This document shows, piece by piece, positions 1-6,579 of a stretch of 9,017 bases of DNA. Position 1 is the first letter of the stretch; the number at the start of each line of letters is the position of its first letter. The notes beneath the pieces were generated by a model. It worked only from the letters and a program-made list of their open reading frames with translations, was not told the origin of the DNA and made no database searches. Position numbers and translations under genes: made by a program. This DNA comes from an uncultured Clostridia bacterium (GTDB lineage: Bacteria > Bacillota_A > Clostridia > Oscillospirales > Oscillospiraceae): contig CAMGMW010000040.1 in the NCBI GenBank assembly GCA_946059285.1, positions 1 through 9,017 of the forward strand, written 5' to 3'.

Positions 1-688
1 CAAAGTCCGCCGTATCGAAGTCAATGGTTTGATTGATGGCTGCCATGACGCCGTTTTTGATCAGAACCTTGATCACCTCAGTGGCGGTTTTCTTCATGCG
101 GGAGGCAAGCTCGCCTACGGTGATCTCGTCGGGAATCTTGACGGTCAGCGGGGTCTTCTTGATGACCTCCAGACGCAGGCGGCGCATCTTTTCCAGCTCT
201 TCATTGCGCTGCTTGTTGCCCATGGGGGCCTTTTTGCCCGCTTTGCCCTTATTCTTATTTTTGTTGCTGATCTTCTGCTTACCGCCGGAGAAATTCTGGG
301 CGCGCTCGGAGATCAGGACATCGACACGGTCGTCGAAGCGGTCGGCATTGACAGTGACAGCCTTGGTGTCTACCACACGGCGCTCCCGCTTCCGCTGCTC
401 CTGCTTCGGTGCAGGCTTCTGTTCCGGCACGGTTCCGGACTGTTTCTTTTCCTCGGGCTTGGGCGGCTCCTTTTTTTGCACCGGTGCCACGGCAAATACC
501 TGTTCCAGCGAGCTGATCTGATTGTGCTGGGTGATGTAATCAAACACCGTGTTGAGCTGTTCGTCTGTCAGCACCTGCGTGTTGCTGCGGGGCTTTTCAA
601 AATACTTTCCTATGATCTCCGCGATCTCCTTCGGCGTTTTTCCGAAATCTGCCGCGACTTCCTTGACTCGATACTTCACTAAACTCAT
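1..688 (-). CDS. infB: Translation initiation factor IF-2, N-terminal part (runs off left edge)
   Basis: IF-2 is the GTPase that brings initiator fMet-tRNA to the 30S subunit and promotes subunit joining. Only 229 codons are present; the G domain and C-terminal domains lie beyond the edge. Visible parts in order: a small N-terminal helical IF2_N-like domain (residues 1-55, starting MSLVKYRVKEVAADFGK), a charged Lys/Glu/Pro-rich linker (about 65-175, including runs such as NKNKNKGK), and a second IF2_N domain (about 179-229, TPLTVKIPDEITVGELA). The linker is the variable region usual for this factor. The ATG at 686-688 is preceded at good spacing by GGAGGTGG (693-700), so the start is well supported. 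It is the last visible gene of the rimP operon, 17 bp after ylxQ. The frame is open throughout. The N-domain sequence and gene order together make the assignment secure. Confidence 0.96.
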   Translation of the reverse strand, partial: MSLVKYRVKEVAADFGKTPKEIAEIIGKYFEKPRSNTQVLTDEQLNTVFDYITQHNQISSLEQVFAVAPVQKKEPPKPEEKKQSGTVPEQKPAPKQEQRKRERRVVDTKAVTVNADRFDDRVDVLISERAQNFSGGKQKISNKNKNKGKAGKKAPMGNKQRNEELEKMRRLRLEVIKKTPLTVKIPDEITVGELASRMKKTATEVIKVLIKNGVMAAINQTIDFDTADF

Positions 689-705
689 AAAGCCACCTCC
701 TGTAG

Positions 706-1125
706 TTACTTCTTTCCGTGATGGACGTTGTATTTATGCGCTTTTTCCTCGGCACACCGCTTTTCCACGCGCTTGACGCGCTCGTCCAAATCCTGCAGCA
801 GAGCGGCGTGTTTTTCAGGTTCTCCCAGTGTTTTTACAAACGCCTGTGCCAGACGCACATCCGTGATTGCAGCAATGGCGCAGCTTGTAGCACCCAAAGC
901 ATCGCCCAGCTCGTCCTTCGTATAGGGCAGCACCAGCAGTGGCTGTGCCGTTCCCGCGACAAAGCTTTTTGCTCTGCGGACGGTATGCGGACCGGCGTCT
1001 GATGCCAGCAGCACCAGCCGCGCACGTTGTGCTCTTGCCGCTGCGCTTACCGGTTCCTCACCGACGGCAAGGTTGCCGCCTTTACGGGAAATCGCAAGCA
1101 GTCCCAGACTCTTATCCTGCCCCAT
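706..1125 (-). CDS. ylxQ: L7Ae/L30e-family RNA-binding protein YlxQ
   Basis: Predicted 139-residue protein of the ribosomal L7Ae/L30e/S12e fold, the YlxQ group found between ylxR and infB in Firmicutes. These small proteins are thought to bind kink-turn-type RNA; the cellular role of YlxQ is not settled. Family features seen are the N-terminal LGLLAISRKGGNLAVGEEPV segment (residues 7-26), the hydrophobic strand followed by ASDAGPHTVRRA (residues 36-52), and the LGDALGATSCAIAAITD segment (73-89), which matches the conserved C-terminal half of the fold. The first 100 residues cover the whole domain. Residues 101-139 form an extra charged helical tail (DLDERVKRVEKRCAEEKAHK) ending in HHGKK, longer than the usual roughly 100-residue family member. 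The ATG at 1123-1125 lies inside the 3' end of rnpM, a 14-bp overlap that suggests coupled translation, with a GGAGGCGG site just upstream. Confidence 0.88.
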   Translation of the reverse strand: MGQDKSLGLLAISRKGGNLAVGEEPVSAAARAQRARLVLLASDAGPHTVRRAKSFVAGTAQPLLVLPYTKDELGDALGATSCAIAAITDVRLAQAFVKTLGEPEKHAALLQDLDERVKRVEKRCAEEKAHKYNVHHGKK

Positions 1126-1390
1126 TCGCTTCCGCCTCCATCTGTGCCGTCAGACTGTCATAAACTTCCTGTGGGATCTCGGTGTCCAAAGCGCGGGAAA
1201 GTGCCTTGCTGCGGATGGCTTTTTTCAGGCAATCCATGTTCGGACAGATGTATGCTCCGCGTCCGGGCGCCTTGCCGCGCAGATCGATGGAAATCGCGCT
1301 CTCCGGACTGCGGACAACCCGCACCAGTTCCCGCTTGGGCTTCATCTCCCGACAGCCAAGGCATTGCCGCATCGGTATTTTTTTCGGCAC
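1112..1390 (-). CDS. rnpM: YlxR/RnpM-family RNA-binding protein (RNase P modulator)
   Basis: Predicted 92-residue protein of the YlxR (DUF448) family, renamed RnpM in Bacillus subtilis after it was found to act on RNase P RNA. Transfer of that role to this protein is inference from family and synteny. Hallmarks are the PMRQCLGCREMKPKRELVRVV motif (residues 6-26), which includes the conserved Cys-x-x-Cys-like pair (C10, C13), and GRGAYICPNMDC (residues 43-54), followed by a helical KAIRSKALSRAL segment. The start is GTG (1388-1390), chosen because AAAGGAGG lies 7 nt upstream and the family N-terminus begins just here; the in-frame ATG at codon 7 would cut into the conserved motif. A 10-bp palindrome AGGGATCCCT (1391-1400) sits between the ribosome binding site and the start. 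It lies between nusA (30-bp gap) and ylxQ (14-bp overlap), the standard position. Confidence 0.93.
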   Translation of the reverse strand: MPKKIPMRQCLGCREMKPKRELVRVVRSPESAISIDLRGKAPGRGAYICPNMDCLKKAIRSKALSRALDTEIPQEVYDSLTAQMEAEANGAG

Positions 1391-1420
1391 AGGGATCCCT
1401 CCTTTGTGATACTGAAAAGA

Positions 1421-2485
1421 TTACTCTGTGATTTCCTCGCTCGCCTGAGAAGCGGGCTTGATATCGATCTTACAGCCGGTCAGCCGGGCAGCCAGACGTG
1501 CGTTTTGTCCTTCCTTGCCGATGGCGAGAGAGAGTTGATCGTCCGGTACGATGACGCGGTATGCCTTTGTGCCGGGAAGGGGCGTAACGGAAATAACATC
1601 AGCGGGAGAGAGGGCGGAGGCAACAAATTTTTCCATATCCTCCGACCAGACAACGATGTCCATCTTTTCACCCTTCAGCTCGTCCACAACAGCGGCGACA
1701 CGGGCGCCCCTTGCGCCGACGCAGGCGCCGACGGGATCAATGTTCTCCTCTGCGGCATGAACCGCCAACTTTGTGCGGGAGCCTGCTTCACGGGCGATCG
1801 AGCGGATTTCCACGGCACCGGATTCGATTTCCGGCACTTCCAGCTCAAACAGCCGCTTGACCAGCGCCGGATGGGTGCGTGAGACCAGCACCTGCGGACC
1901 GCGGTTGCTGCGGCGCACCTCAATGACGTACACACGGATCAGATCGCCTTCGGTAAAATGCTCGGTTTTGACCTGTTCTCCGGCGGCAAGAAGCGCGTCG
2001 GTACGGTCCGTGCCCTGCCCGATGCGGACGGTAATATCGCCGGAATTCGGCTCGATCCGCAGAACGGTACCGGTGAGGATCTCGTGTTCTTTGGAGGAGA
2101 AGCTCTCAAAAATCATGCCGCGCTCTGCTTCGCGAATCCCCTGAATGATGACCTGCTTTGCCGTTTGTGCGGCAATTCGCCCAAAGGCCTGCGTCTTGAT
2201 TTCCACATTCACGAGGTCACCGAGCTGTGCTTTCTTGTCAATCTTGTGCGCCGCATCCAGCGTGATCTCCGTCGCGGGGCTGATCACATCTTCTACAACT
2301 TCCTTTTGGACATACATCCGCATGGACTGCTCATTTAATTCGACAAATACGTTGTCGGTATAGCCGTCCTTGTCTTTTTTATAAGCAGCGACCAGCGCCT
2401 GTGTAATTTTGTCCACCATGTAGTCAACGGGGATGCCGCGTTCTTTCTCCAACTGCCGCAGCGCTGCAAAAATCTCAGCATTCAT
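1421..2485 (-). CDS. nusA: Transcription termination/antitermination factor NusA
   Basis: NusA binds RNA polymerase and nascent RNA, and modulates pausing, intrinsic termination and antitermination. The 354-residue product is close to the usual length of the short Firmicutes form, which lacks the extra C-terminal acidic repeats of enterobacterial NusA. Domains in order: N-terminal polymerase-binding domain (about 1-130, MNAEIFAALRQLEKERGIP), S1 domain (about 134-205, GTVLRIEPNSGDITVRIG and ending QVLVSRTHP), KH1 (about 206-280, with the signature VGACVGARGARVAAVVDEL at 252-270) and KH2 (about 281-345, with GKEGQNARLAARLTG at 323-337). The ATG at 2483-2485 has AAGGAG 8 nt upstream. It follows rimP by 34 bp and precedes rnpM by 30 bp. 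NusA autoregulates its operon in E. coli; whether it does so here is unknown. Confidence 0.97.
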   Translation of the reverse strand: MNAEIFAALRQLEKERGIPVDYMVDKITQALVAAYKKDKDGYTDNVFVELNEQSMRMYVQKEVVEDVISPATEITLDAAHKIDKKAQLGDLVNVEIKTQAFGRIAAQTAKQVIIQGIREAERGMIFESFSSKEHEILTGTVLRIEPNSGDITVRIGQGTDRTDALLAAGEQVKTEHFTEGDLIRVYVIEVRRSNRGPQVLVSRTHPALVKRLFELEVPEIESGAVEIRSIAREAGSRTKLAVHAAEENIDPVGACVGARGARVAAVVDELKGEKMDIVVWSEDMEKFVASALSPADVISVTPLPGTKAYRVIVPDDQLSLAIGKEGQNARLAARLTGCKIDIKPASQASEEITE

Positions 2486-2500
2486 GATGATTTCTCCTTA

Positions 2501-2514
2501 TTGTATATATACAA
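2501..2514. repeat. 14-bp perfect palindrome in the rimP-nusA gap
   Basis: TTGTATATATACAA reads identically on both strands and occupies most of the 34-bp gap between rimP and nusA, just upstream of the nusA ribosome binding site. It is AT-rich, so chance formation is possible. No function is assigned. Confidence 0.45.
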
Positions 2515-2519
2515 ATATT

Positions 2520-2972
2520 TCAGAATTCCACGCGAAGCCGTACCAGGGCGATCTCACTTTTTTCAAGGGTCAGCGTTTTACCGGGAAGCGTCACGGTGAC
2601 ATTACCGTCCTCGTAGCCGGACAGTACACCGGCAAATTCCTTCTGCCCATCCCTCGGACGGTAGAGCTTGACCAAAACCGGGCTGCCCATAAAGCGTTCA
2701 AAGTCCGATGGGCGCTTAAGCGTGCGTTCCAGACCTGCGGAGCAGACCTCGAAACGGTAGCTCTCCGGAATGGGGTCTTCCTCGTCTAAAACGGGATCAA
2801 CTGCGCGGGAGATCGCTTCGCAGTCATTGATGTTTACGCCGCCGTCTTTGTCAATGTACAGCCGTAAAAACCACTCGCCGCCCTCACGGACATATTCCAC
2901 GTCCCAGAGGCTGCACCCGTTGGCCTGTACCAACGGTTCGGCAAGCCGCCAAACCTGTTCTGTGATTTTCAT
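2520..2972 (-). CDS. rimP: Ribosome maturation factor RimP
   Basis: RimP assists maturation of the 30S subunit. The 150-residue length is typical. The N-terminal domain (about 1-82) carries the family signature: SLWDVEYVREGGEWFLRLYI (21-40), INDCEAISRAVDPVLDEEDPI (48-68) and the EVCSAGLERTLKRPSDFERF motif (75-94). The latter is this lineage's version of the usual EVSSPGLDRPL motif, with Ala replacing the Pro. The C-terminal SH3-like domain (about 95-150) includes GVLSGYEDGNVTVTLPGKTL. The ATG at 2970-2972 has GAGGAAAG just upstream. It is the first gene of the rimP-nusA-rnpM-ylxQ-infB operon and is read from the promoter at 3060-3088. The leader hairpin at 3008-3033 stands between that promoter and this gene. 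Confidence 0.96.
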   Translation of the reverse strand: MKITEQVWRLAEPLVQANGCSLWDVEYVREGGEWFLRLYIDKDGGVNINDCEAISRAVDPVLDEEDPIPESYRFEVCSAGLERTLKRPSDFERFMGSPVLVKLYRPRDGQKEFAGVLSGYEDGNVTVTLPGKTLTLEKSEIALVRLRVEF

Positions 2973-3007
2973 ACTCTTTCCTCGTGTTTGTACAAAATTT
3001 CAAGAAG

Positions 3008-3033
3008 AAAGAGAGGGGAGAACCCCTCTCTTT
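3008..3033 (-). terminator. Strong hairpin with pyrimidine tract: terminator of the permease unit and possible attenuator of the rimP operon
   Basis: Arms 3008-3018 and 3023-3033 are perfectly complementary over 11 bp with a 4-nt loop. On the minus strand the core is a GGGG/CCCC stem followed by a tract TCTCTTTCTTCTT, a moderate U-rich tail. It is the first stable hairpin downstream of the permease stop codon (3128), so it can end transporter transcripts. However, the rimP promoter (3060-3088) lies upstream of it, so every rimP-operon transcript must also cross it. A smaller hairpin (TAGTAA/TTACTA, 3033-3047) abuts it. The tail contains C and G interruptions, so termination may be partial. 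Confidence 0.6.
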
Positions 3034-3059
3034 AGTAAAGCTTACTATAGATTGTCACT

Positions 3060-3088
3060 ATTATAGCACCGTTATTCCCAAAATGCAA
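3060..3088 (-). promoter_or_regulatory. Sigma-A promoter of the rimP-nusA-rnpM-ylxQ-infB operon
   Basis: On the minus strand a -35 box TTGCAT (3083-3088) and a perfect -10 box TATAAT (3060-3065) are separated by 17 bp, the optimal spacing. Transcription should start near 3053, giving a leader of about 80 nt before the rimP ATG at 2972. The promoter lies entirely between the permease stop codon and rimP, so the housekeeping operon does not depend on transporter transcription. Confidence 0.85.
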
Positions 3089-3127
3089 GTGTTTTTTGAG
3101 ACTTTTTCAGTCGAAAAGCCGATCATT

Positions 3128-5755
3128 TTACGTCATTTCTGATTTCAGCGCATCGACGGGGTTATCCCGTTTGATCTTCCGCATGGCGTACATCATTGAC
3201 ACAAAGACGACAAAGAACACGCTGACCACGGCGATCGCCACGGCGGACCAGGAAAGGCGGAAGCCTGCGGAGGATACGTCGACCGATGCGCGGAACATGA
3301 GCAGAGACAAAAGCACGGACAGCGGCAGACCGATCAGCAGCGCACGGATGCCGTAAAGCAGGCATTCAAAGCGAACCATGCGATTCATGCCGCCTGCCGT
3401 CATGCCCACGGAGCGGAGCATGGCAAAATCCCTGCGCCGCAGAGCCACATTGGTGGAGATGGTGTTAAAGACATTCGCGACGCAGATCAGGGAAATGAGG
3501 ACGATGAAGCCGTAGGAGAACACGCGGATCACAGTCAGCTGATCCCGCAAGCCGCGGTTGGCTTCCTGCACATTAAAAAGCGCGGCCTCTTTGTAGAGAA
3601 GCTTGCAGTTCTGAAAAACCGCTTTGACGCTCTGCTTTGCCTGTTCCGTGTTGTCAGCATTAATGTACAGCGTAGGCTGCGGTTCATCTATAGTGTGTAA
3701 AGGCAGATACAGACTCACACCGAAATCTCCAAAGGGGGCGGTTTCCAGCCGACCTGCAATGGGAGTATCCCGGTATTGCGGGTCAAGATAGACAGGTGAC
3801 GGCGTTTCATCGGCGACGACTTCGGGGAGATACAGCAGCTTGCGTTCGCCGCCTACCTCCTCTGTGCCGGCGTAGTAATAACCCTCCACCTCCGGATAAA
3901 CAGCGGTGCGCAGTGCAGTAACCGTACCGTCAAGCATCGTGCCATTGTAAACATAGCGGTTTTCCCCTGCCTCATCATAGTACACATATTGATCTCGGTC
4001 ATACAGCAGGGCTCCGCCGCCATAGTCGGTGATACCGGCCTGCGACAGCAGGGTTTGGAAGGTGATATCGTCGATATAGAAAACGGAAGCATTGACCGAC
4101 TCATATTGGGTGACCGGAGCTGCACCGGACACGCGCTCCATGTTCGCCTGATATGCAAGAAAGCTTTCGGAAAACTCCTCCTGCATCGGGTAGAATTCGA
4201 CGCCCGAACTGTCGGCATACCAGACCGCTTCAATGCCCTCCGCCTCCCGCAGCGCCGGGGCAACGGCGGAAAGCGCCGCCTCGTCGAGCGGCTCCTCATA
4301 GGCGAAATCGAAGGAATAGACACGGACATTTTCATTCACCGATTCGGTCAGATACATCCCGAAGGTGCTGGCGGTGACGAATAGCAGTACGCTCATGGCA
4401 AGGGAAATGACGGTGGCGCGGTATTTTTTACGGCTGCGGCGGAAGTATTTCTTCGACAGCATTCCAGGCAGTCCGAAGAGCTTGTATGCCAGTTTGCCCG
4501 AGGTGCTGCTGTGCTTTTCCGTTTTAATGTCCTGACTCTGCCGGATGGCTTCGATTGCCGTAACGTGCATCGCCCGACGGGCCGGAATCAGCGCGGAGAT
4601 CACGACCGTGCTCAGCGCGATCAAAGCCGCAAGGAGCAGGGACAACGGCGAAACCGTGAAACGCATGGGGAAGCTCGCGCCTGCAAACAGAGAGCTCATC
4701 TGGTCACCAAGCAGCAGGAAGGTGATAAACATGCCGCCGCAGCCCGCCAACAGTCCCAACGGAATGCCGAGGCAGGAGACGACCAGCGCTTCGTACAGCA
4801 CGGTACGGCGTACCTGCGTTTTCGTTGCCCCGATGGAGGACAAAAGCCCGAACTGCCGTGTCCGTTCACTGACGGAAATGGAAAACGCACTATAAATCAT
4901 GGAAACGGAGCCGATCATGATGAGTAATATCAGGATCCCGCCGAAAGTGAAGAGAAATCGGTTGTAGTTGCTATAGCGCAGGTTGCCCTGCGTGCGCAGA
5001 TAGCTCCAGTTGGTGTCGGTCCCGCCCGGTGCTGCTTGCGTATATTTTTCCTGAAAGGCATCCAATGCGGAGGTTGAAGGGCTGTTCAGACGTACATATA
5101 CATCATAGATGCCGGTGCCGGTGCCGTCTGCCGCAGTCAGGAAGGTATATCCCGGTGCAAAACTGCTTTCAAAGTCGGGACGTTCATAAAACCCGACAAC
5201 GGTATAGGTGCGGGTCTCTCGGATTTCGAGCGTTTCCGCCTCCATGCCGCTATTCTGCCAGAGCTGCTGCCCGTCGTAAATGCGGTCGCCCAGCGCCAGT
5301 GTCAGGGTACTGCCCAGCTCGACATCAAGACCGTTGCGGAACTGTATATGCTCCGGAACCAGTGTTTCCGTGCCGTTTTGAGGCAGACTGCCGTCAAGCA
5401 AATGGACGGGCATCATCTCTGAAAATGCCTCGTCTATACCAAGAACGTAAGCATAGGGGGAAAACTCACTGTCCAGCAATTCCGAATAGCCAATATATTC
5501 CGCCTGCACCAGTGCATCGGTCTCCTTGTCCTGCGCCATTTGCTGCACAGTGCTGTGATCAACGGCGGAGAAGGATAGGTAATATGCACCGTGCTCATAG
5601 GCTTCGGTGCGCACAAGATGCGCGAGCAGGGTTGTGCAAAAGGTTGTCACTGCCGTAAACATGGCGGTGGAGAGAATCACGCCGATGACTGTGACTGCGG
5701 TTCGTACGCGGTTGCGTTTCATGGACTGCAAAGCGATACGGCGAAAAATGTTCAT
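3128..5755 (-). CDS. ABC transporter permease, duplicated FtsX-type with two large extracellular domains
   Basis: Membrane subunit of a type VII (MacB/LolC/FtsX-like) ABC system, 875 residues. It is built as a tandem pair of four-helix halves. Predicted layout: TM1 (about 20-45), extracellular domain 1 (46-267), TM2-4 (268-292, 319-350, 370-392), cytoplasmic linker (393-445), TM5 (446-468), extracellular domain 2 (469-740), TM6-8 (742-765, 795-821, 836-857). Each half has the FtsX cytoplasmic motif after its second helix: SERTRQFGLLSSIGATKTQV (296-315) and RRRDFAMLRSVGMTAGGM (773-790). The ATG overlaps the ATPase stop codon as ATGA (5752-5755), so translation is probably coupled. Such systems act on substrates at the membrane surface (peptide antibiotics, lipopeptides, lipoproteins); the substrate cannot be read from the sequence. 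It differs from BceB, which has ten helices and one large loop. Domain 2 is unusually rich in tyrosine and acidic residues (580-630). Confidence 0.9.
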   Translation of the reverse strand: MNIFRRIALQSMKRNRVRTAVTVIGVILSTAMFTAVTTFCTTLLAHLVRTEAYEHGAYYLSFSAVDHSTVQQMAQDKETDALVQAEYIGYSELLDSEFSPYAYVLGIDEAFSEMMPVHLLDGSLPQNGTETLVPEHIQFRNGLDVELGSTLTLALGDRIYDGQQLWQNSGMEAETLEIRETRTYTVVGFYERPDFESSFAPGYTFLTAADGTGTGIYDVYVRLNSPSTSALDAFQEKYTQAAPGGTDTNWSYLRTQGNLRYSNYNRFLFTFGGILILLIMIGSVSMIYSAFSISVSERTRQFGLLSSIGATKTQVRRTVLYEALVVSCLGIPLGLLAGCGGMFITFLLLGDQMSSLFAGASFPMRFTVSPLSLLLAALIALSTVVISALIPARRAMHVTAIEAIRQSQDIKTEKHSSTSGKLAYKLFGLPGMLSKKYFRRSRKKYRATVISLAMSVLLFVTASTFGMYLTESVNENVRVYSFDFAYEEPLDEAALSAVAPALREAEGIEAVWYADSSGVEFYPMQEEFSESFLAYQANMERVSGAAPVTQYESVNASVFYIDDITFQTLLSQAGITDYGGGALLYDRDQYVYYDEAGENRYVYNGTMLDGTVTALRTAVYPEVEGYYYAGTEEVGGERKLLYLPEVVADETPSPVYLDPQYRDTPIAGRLETAPFGDFGVSLYLPLHTIDEPQPTLYINADNTEQAKQSVKAVFQNCKLLYKEAALFNVQEANRGLRDQLTVIRVFSYGFIVLISLICVANVFNTISTNVALRRRDFAMLRSVGMTAGGMNRMVRFECLLYGIRALLIGLPLSVLLSLLMFRASVDVSSAGFRLSWSAVAIAVVSVFFVVFVSMMYAMRKIKRDNPVDALKSEMT

Positions 5756-6435
5756 CGGCGGATCACCTCATCCCTGGTGATTCTGCCGTCTTCGATGGCG
5801 AGCACACGCCCCGCCTGCAGAGCGATGGATTCATCGTGGGTAATGACAATCAGCGTCTGACCGTAGGCTTTGTTGGAATATTTCAGCAGCTCAACGATTT
5901 CCTGCGAGTTTTTGCTGTCCAGATTTCCGGTCGGCTCATCCGCCAGTACCACGGCGGGGGCGTTCATTAAGGCGCGACCGATGGAAACACGCTGCTGCTG
6001 ACCGCCGGAGAGCTGATTGGGCAGATGATTTTCCCGTCCGGTCAGCTGCAGCGTTTGCAGCAGCTCCTGCAAACGTGCTTCGTTGACCTTCCGCCCGTCC
6101 ATCAGCACGGGCAGTGTGATGTTCTCCACCACGTTCAGTACGGGAATCAGGTTGTAAAACTGATAGATCAGACCTACCTCCCGGCGGCGGAATACCGCAA
6201 GCGCGTCATCGTTGCGGGCATAAACGTCCTCTCCGTTCATATAGACATGACCGCTTGTGGGACGGTCCACGCCGCCCAGGATGTGCAGCAGCGTCGATTT
6301 TCCGGAACCGGAGGGACCAATAATGGCGATGAATTCGCCTTTTTCCACGGCAAAGGACACGTCGTCCAGCGCACGGACGATGTTTTCTCCCTCACCGTAG
6401 ACCTTGCTCAAATGATCAATGCGCAGAAGCTCCAT
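5752..6435 (-). CDS. ABC transporter ATP-binding protein (MacB/LolD family)
   Basis: Cytoplasmic ATPase partner of the downstream permease, 227 residues, the usual size for LolD/MacB/BceA-like ATPases. All catalytic motifs are intact: Walker A GPSGSGKST (40-48), Q-loop Gln92 in YQFYNLIPVLNVVEN, signature LSGGQQQRVSIGRAL (142-156), Walker B VVLADEPTGNLD (162-173) and H-loop His200 in VITHD. The start is the ATG at 6433-6435 (MELLRIDHLSKVYGEGENIV), where family homology begins and an AAAGGAAA site lies at good spacing. The frame stays open further upstream to 6537, but that stretch crosses the promoter and regulator repeats and is not coding-like. The stop overlaps the permease start by 4 bp, so the two form one translationally coupled unit. 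Expression is probably controlled by the upstream response regulator through the GTCAC repeats at 6484-6510. Confidence 0.95.
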   Translation of the reverse strand: MELLRIDHLSKVYGEGENIVRALDDVSFAVEKGEFIAIIGPSGSGKSTLLHILGGVDRPTSGHVYMNGEDVYARNDDALAVFRRREVGLIYQFYNLIPVLNVVENITLPVLMDGRKVNEARLQELLQTLQLTGRENHLPNQLSGGQQQRVSIGRALMNAPAVVLADEPTGNLDSKNSQEIVELLKYSNKAYGQTLIVITHDESIALQAGRVLAIEDGRITRDEVIRR

Positions 6436-6467
6436 AACCAGATTTCCTTTCGCTGTATTCTGCCCGC

Positions 6468-6473
6468 ATTTTA
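6468..6473 (-). promoter_or_regulatory. Candidate -10 element of the transporter promoter (no -35)
   Basis: TAAAAT on the minus strand at 6468-6473 would start transcription near 6461, about 25 nt before the ATPase start. The -35 position (about 6491-6496) reads ACCGGG, far from TTGACA, and lies within the GTCAC repeat array. That is typical of promoters that need a bound activator. The weaker match makes this an inference. Confidence 0.5.
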
Positions 6474-6480
6474 CATCCCG

Positions 6481-6510
6481 CCGGTGACATCCCGGTGACT
6501 GTTTTGTGAC
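6481..6510 (-). promoter_or_regulatory. Three 11-bp-spaced GTCAC repeats: probable response-regulator binding site
   Basis: On the plus strand GTGAC occurs at 6484-6488, 6495-6499 and 6506-6510, exactly 11 bp apart; two copies extend to the 8-mer CCGGTGAC (6481-6488 and 6492-6499). OmpR/PhoB-family regulators bind head-to-tail repeats with about 11 bp per protomer, and the PhoB box has a similar TGTCA core. The last GTCAC ends 10 bp before the candidate -10, the expected placement for activation. An 8-mer ACATCCCG is also repeated (6473-6480 and 6487-6494, 14 bp apart). The gene for an OmpR-type regulator lies just upstream, and it is the natural candidate to bind here. Confidence 0.6.
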
Positions 6511-6532
6511 AAATCCGTCATATTTCATACGA

Positions 6533-6565
6533 ACCACTGGTAAAATAGTCTTTTCTGTCAGTGGT
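6533..6565. repeat. Interrupted inverted repeat between kinase and transporter genes
   Basis: ACCACTG (6533-6539) and CAGTGGT (6559-6565) are perfect 7-bp arms separated by 19 bp. An inner AAAA/TTTT pair (6542-6545 and 6551-6554) allows a nested hairpin. No U-run follows on the minus strand, so it is unlikely to be an efficient terminator. It could be an mRNA hairpin limiting read-through or decay, or an operator. Confidence 0.4.
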
Positions 6566-6579
6566 AGAATTCGGCAGAG

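Noticed and set aside
29..682. Plus-strand open frame of 217 codons
   Set aside because: It is antisense to infB, whose N-terminal domains read cleanly on the other strand. The Leu-rich translation is a by-product of the Lys/Glu-rich IF-2 linker.
1073..1882. Plus-strand open frame of 269 codons
   Set aside because: It lies antisense across ylxQ, rnpM and nusA, all of which have clear family motifs and ribosome binding sites on the minus strand. Its translation resembles no family I recognise.
3008..3033. Plus-strand terminator
   Set aside because: The hairpin is symmetric, but no plus-strand gene lies upstream and the plus-strand tail (TTTAGTAAAG) is poor in U.
3089..3127. Separate terminator directly after the permease stop
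   Set aside because: Only a 4-bp GACT/AGTC stem followed by an A-run is present on the minus strand, too weak to call.
5029..5658. Plus-strand open frame of 209 codons
   Set aside because: It is antisense to extracellular domain 1 of the permease and has a Cys/Arg/Pro-rich composition typical of shadow frames.
6436..6537. Upstream extension of the ATPase to an ATG at 6537
   Set aside because: The added 34 residues lack homology to ABC ATPases and cover the regulator repeats and candidate -10. The ATG at 6435 has its own ribosome binding site.
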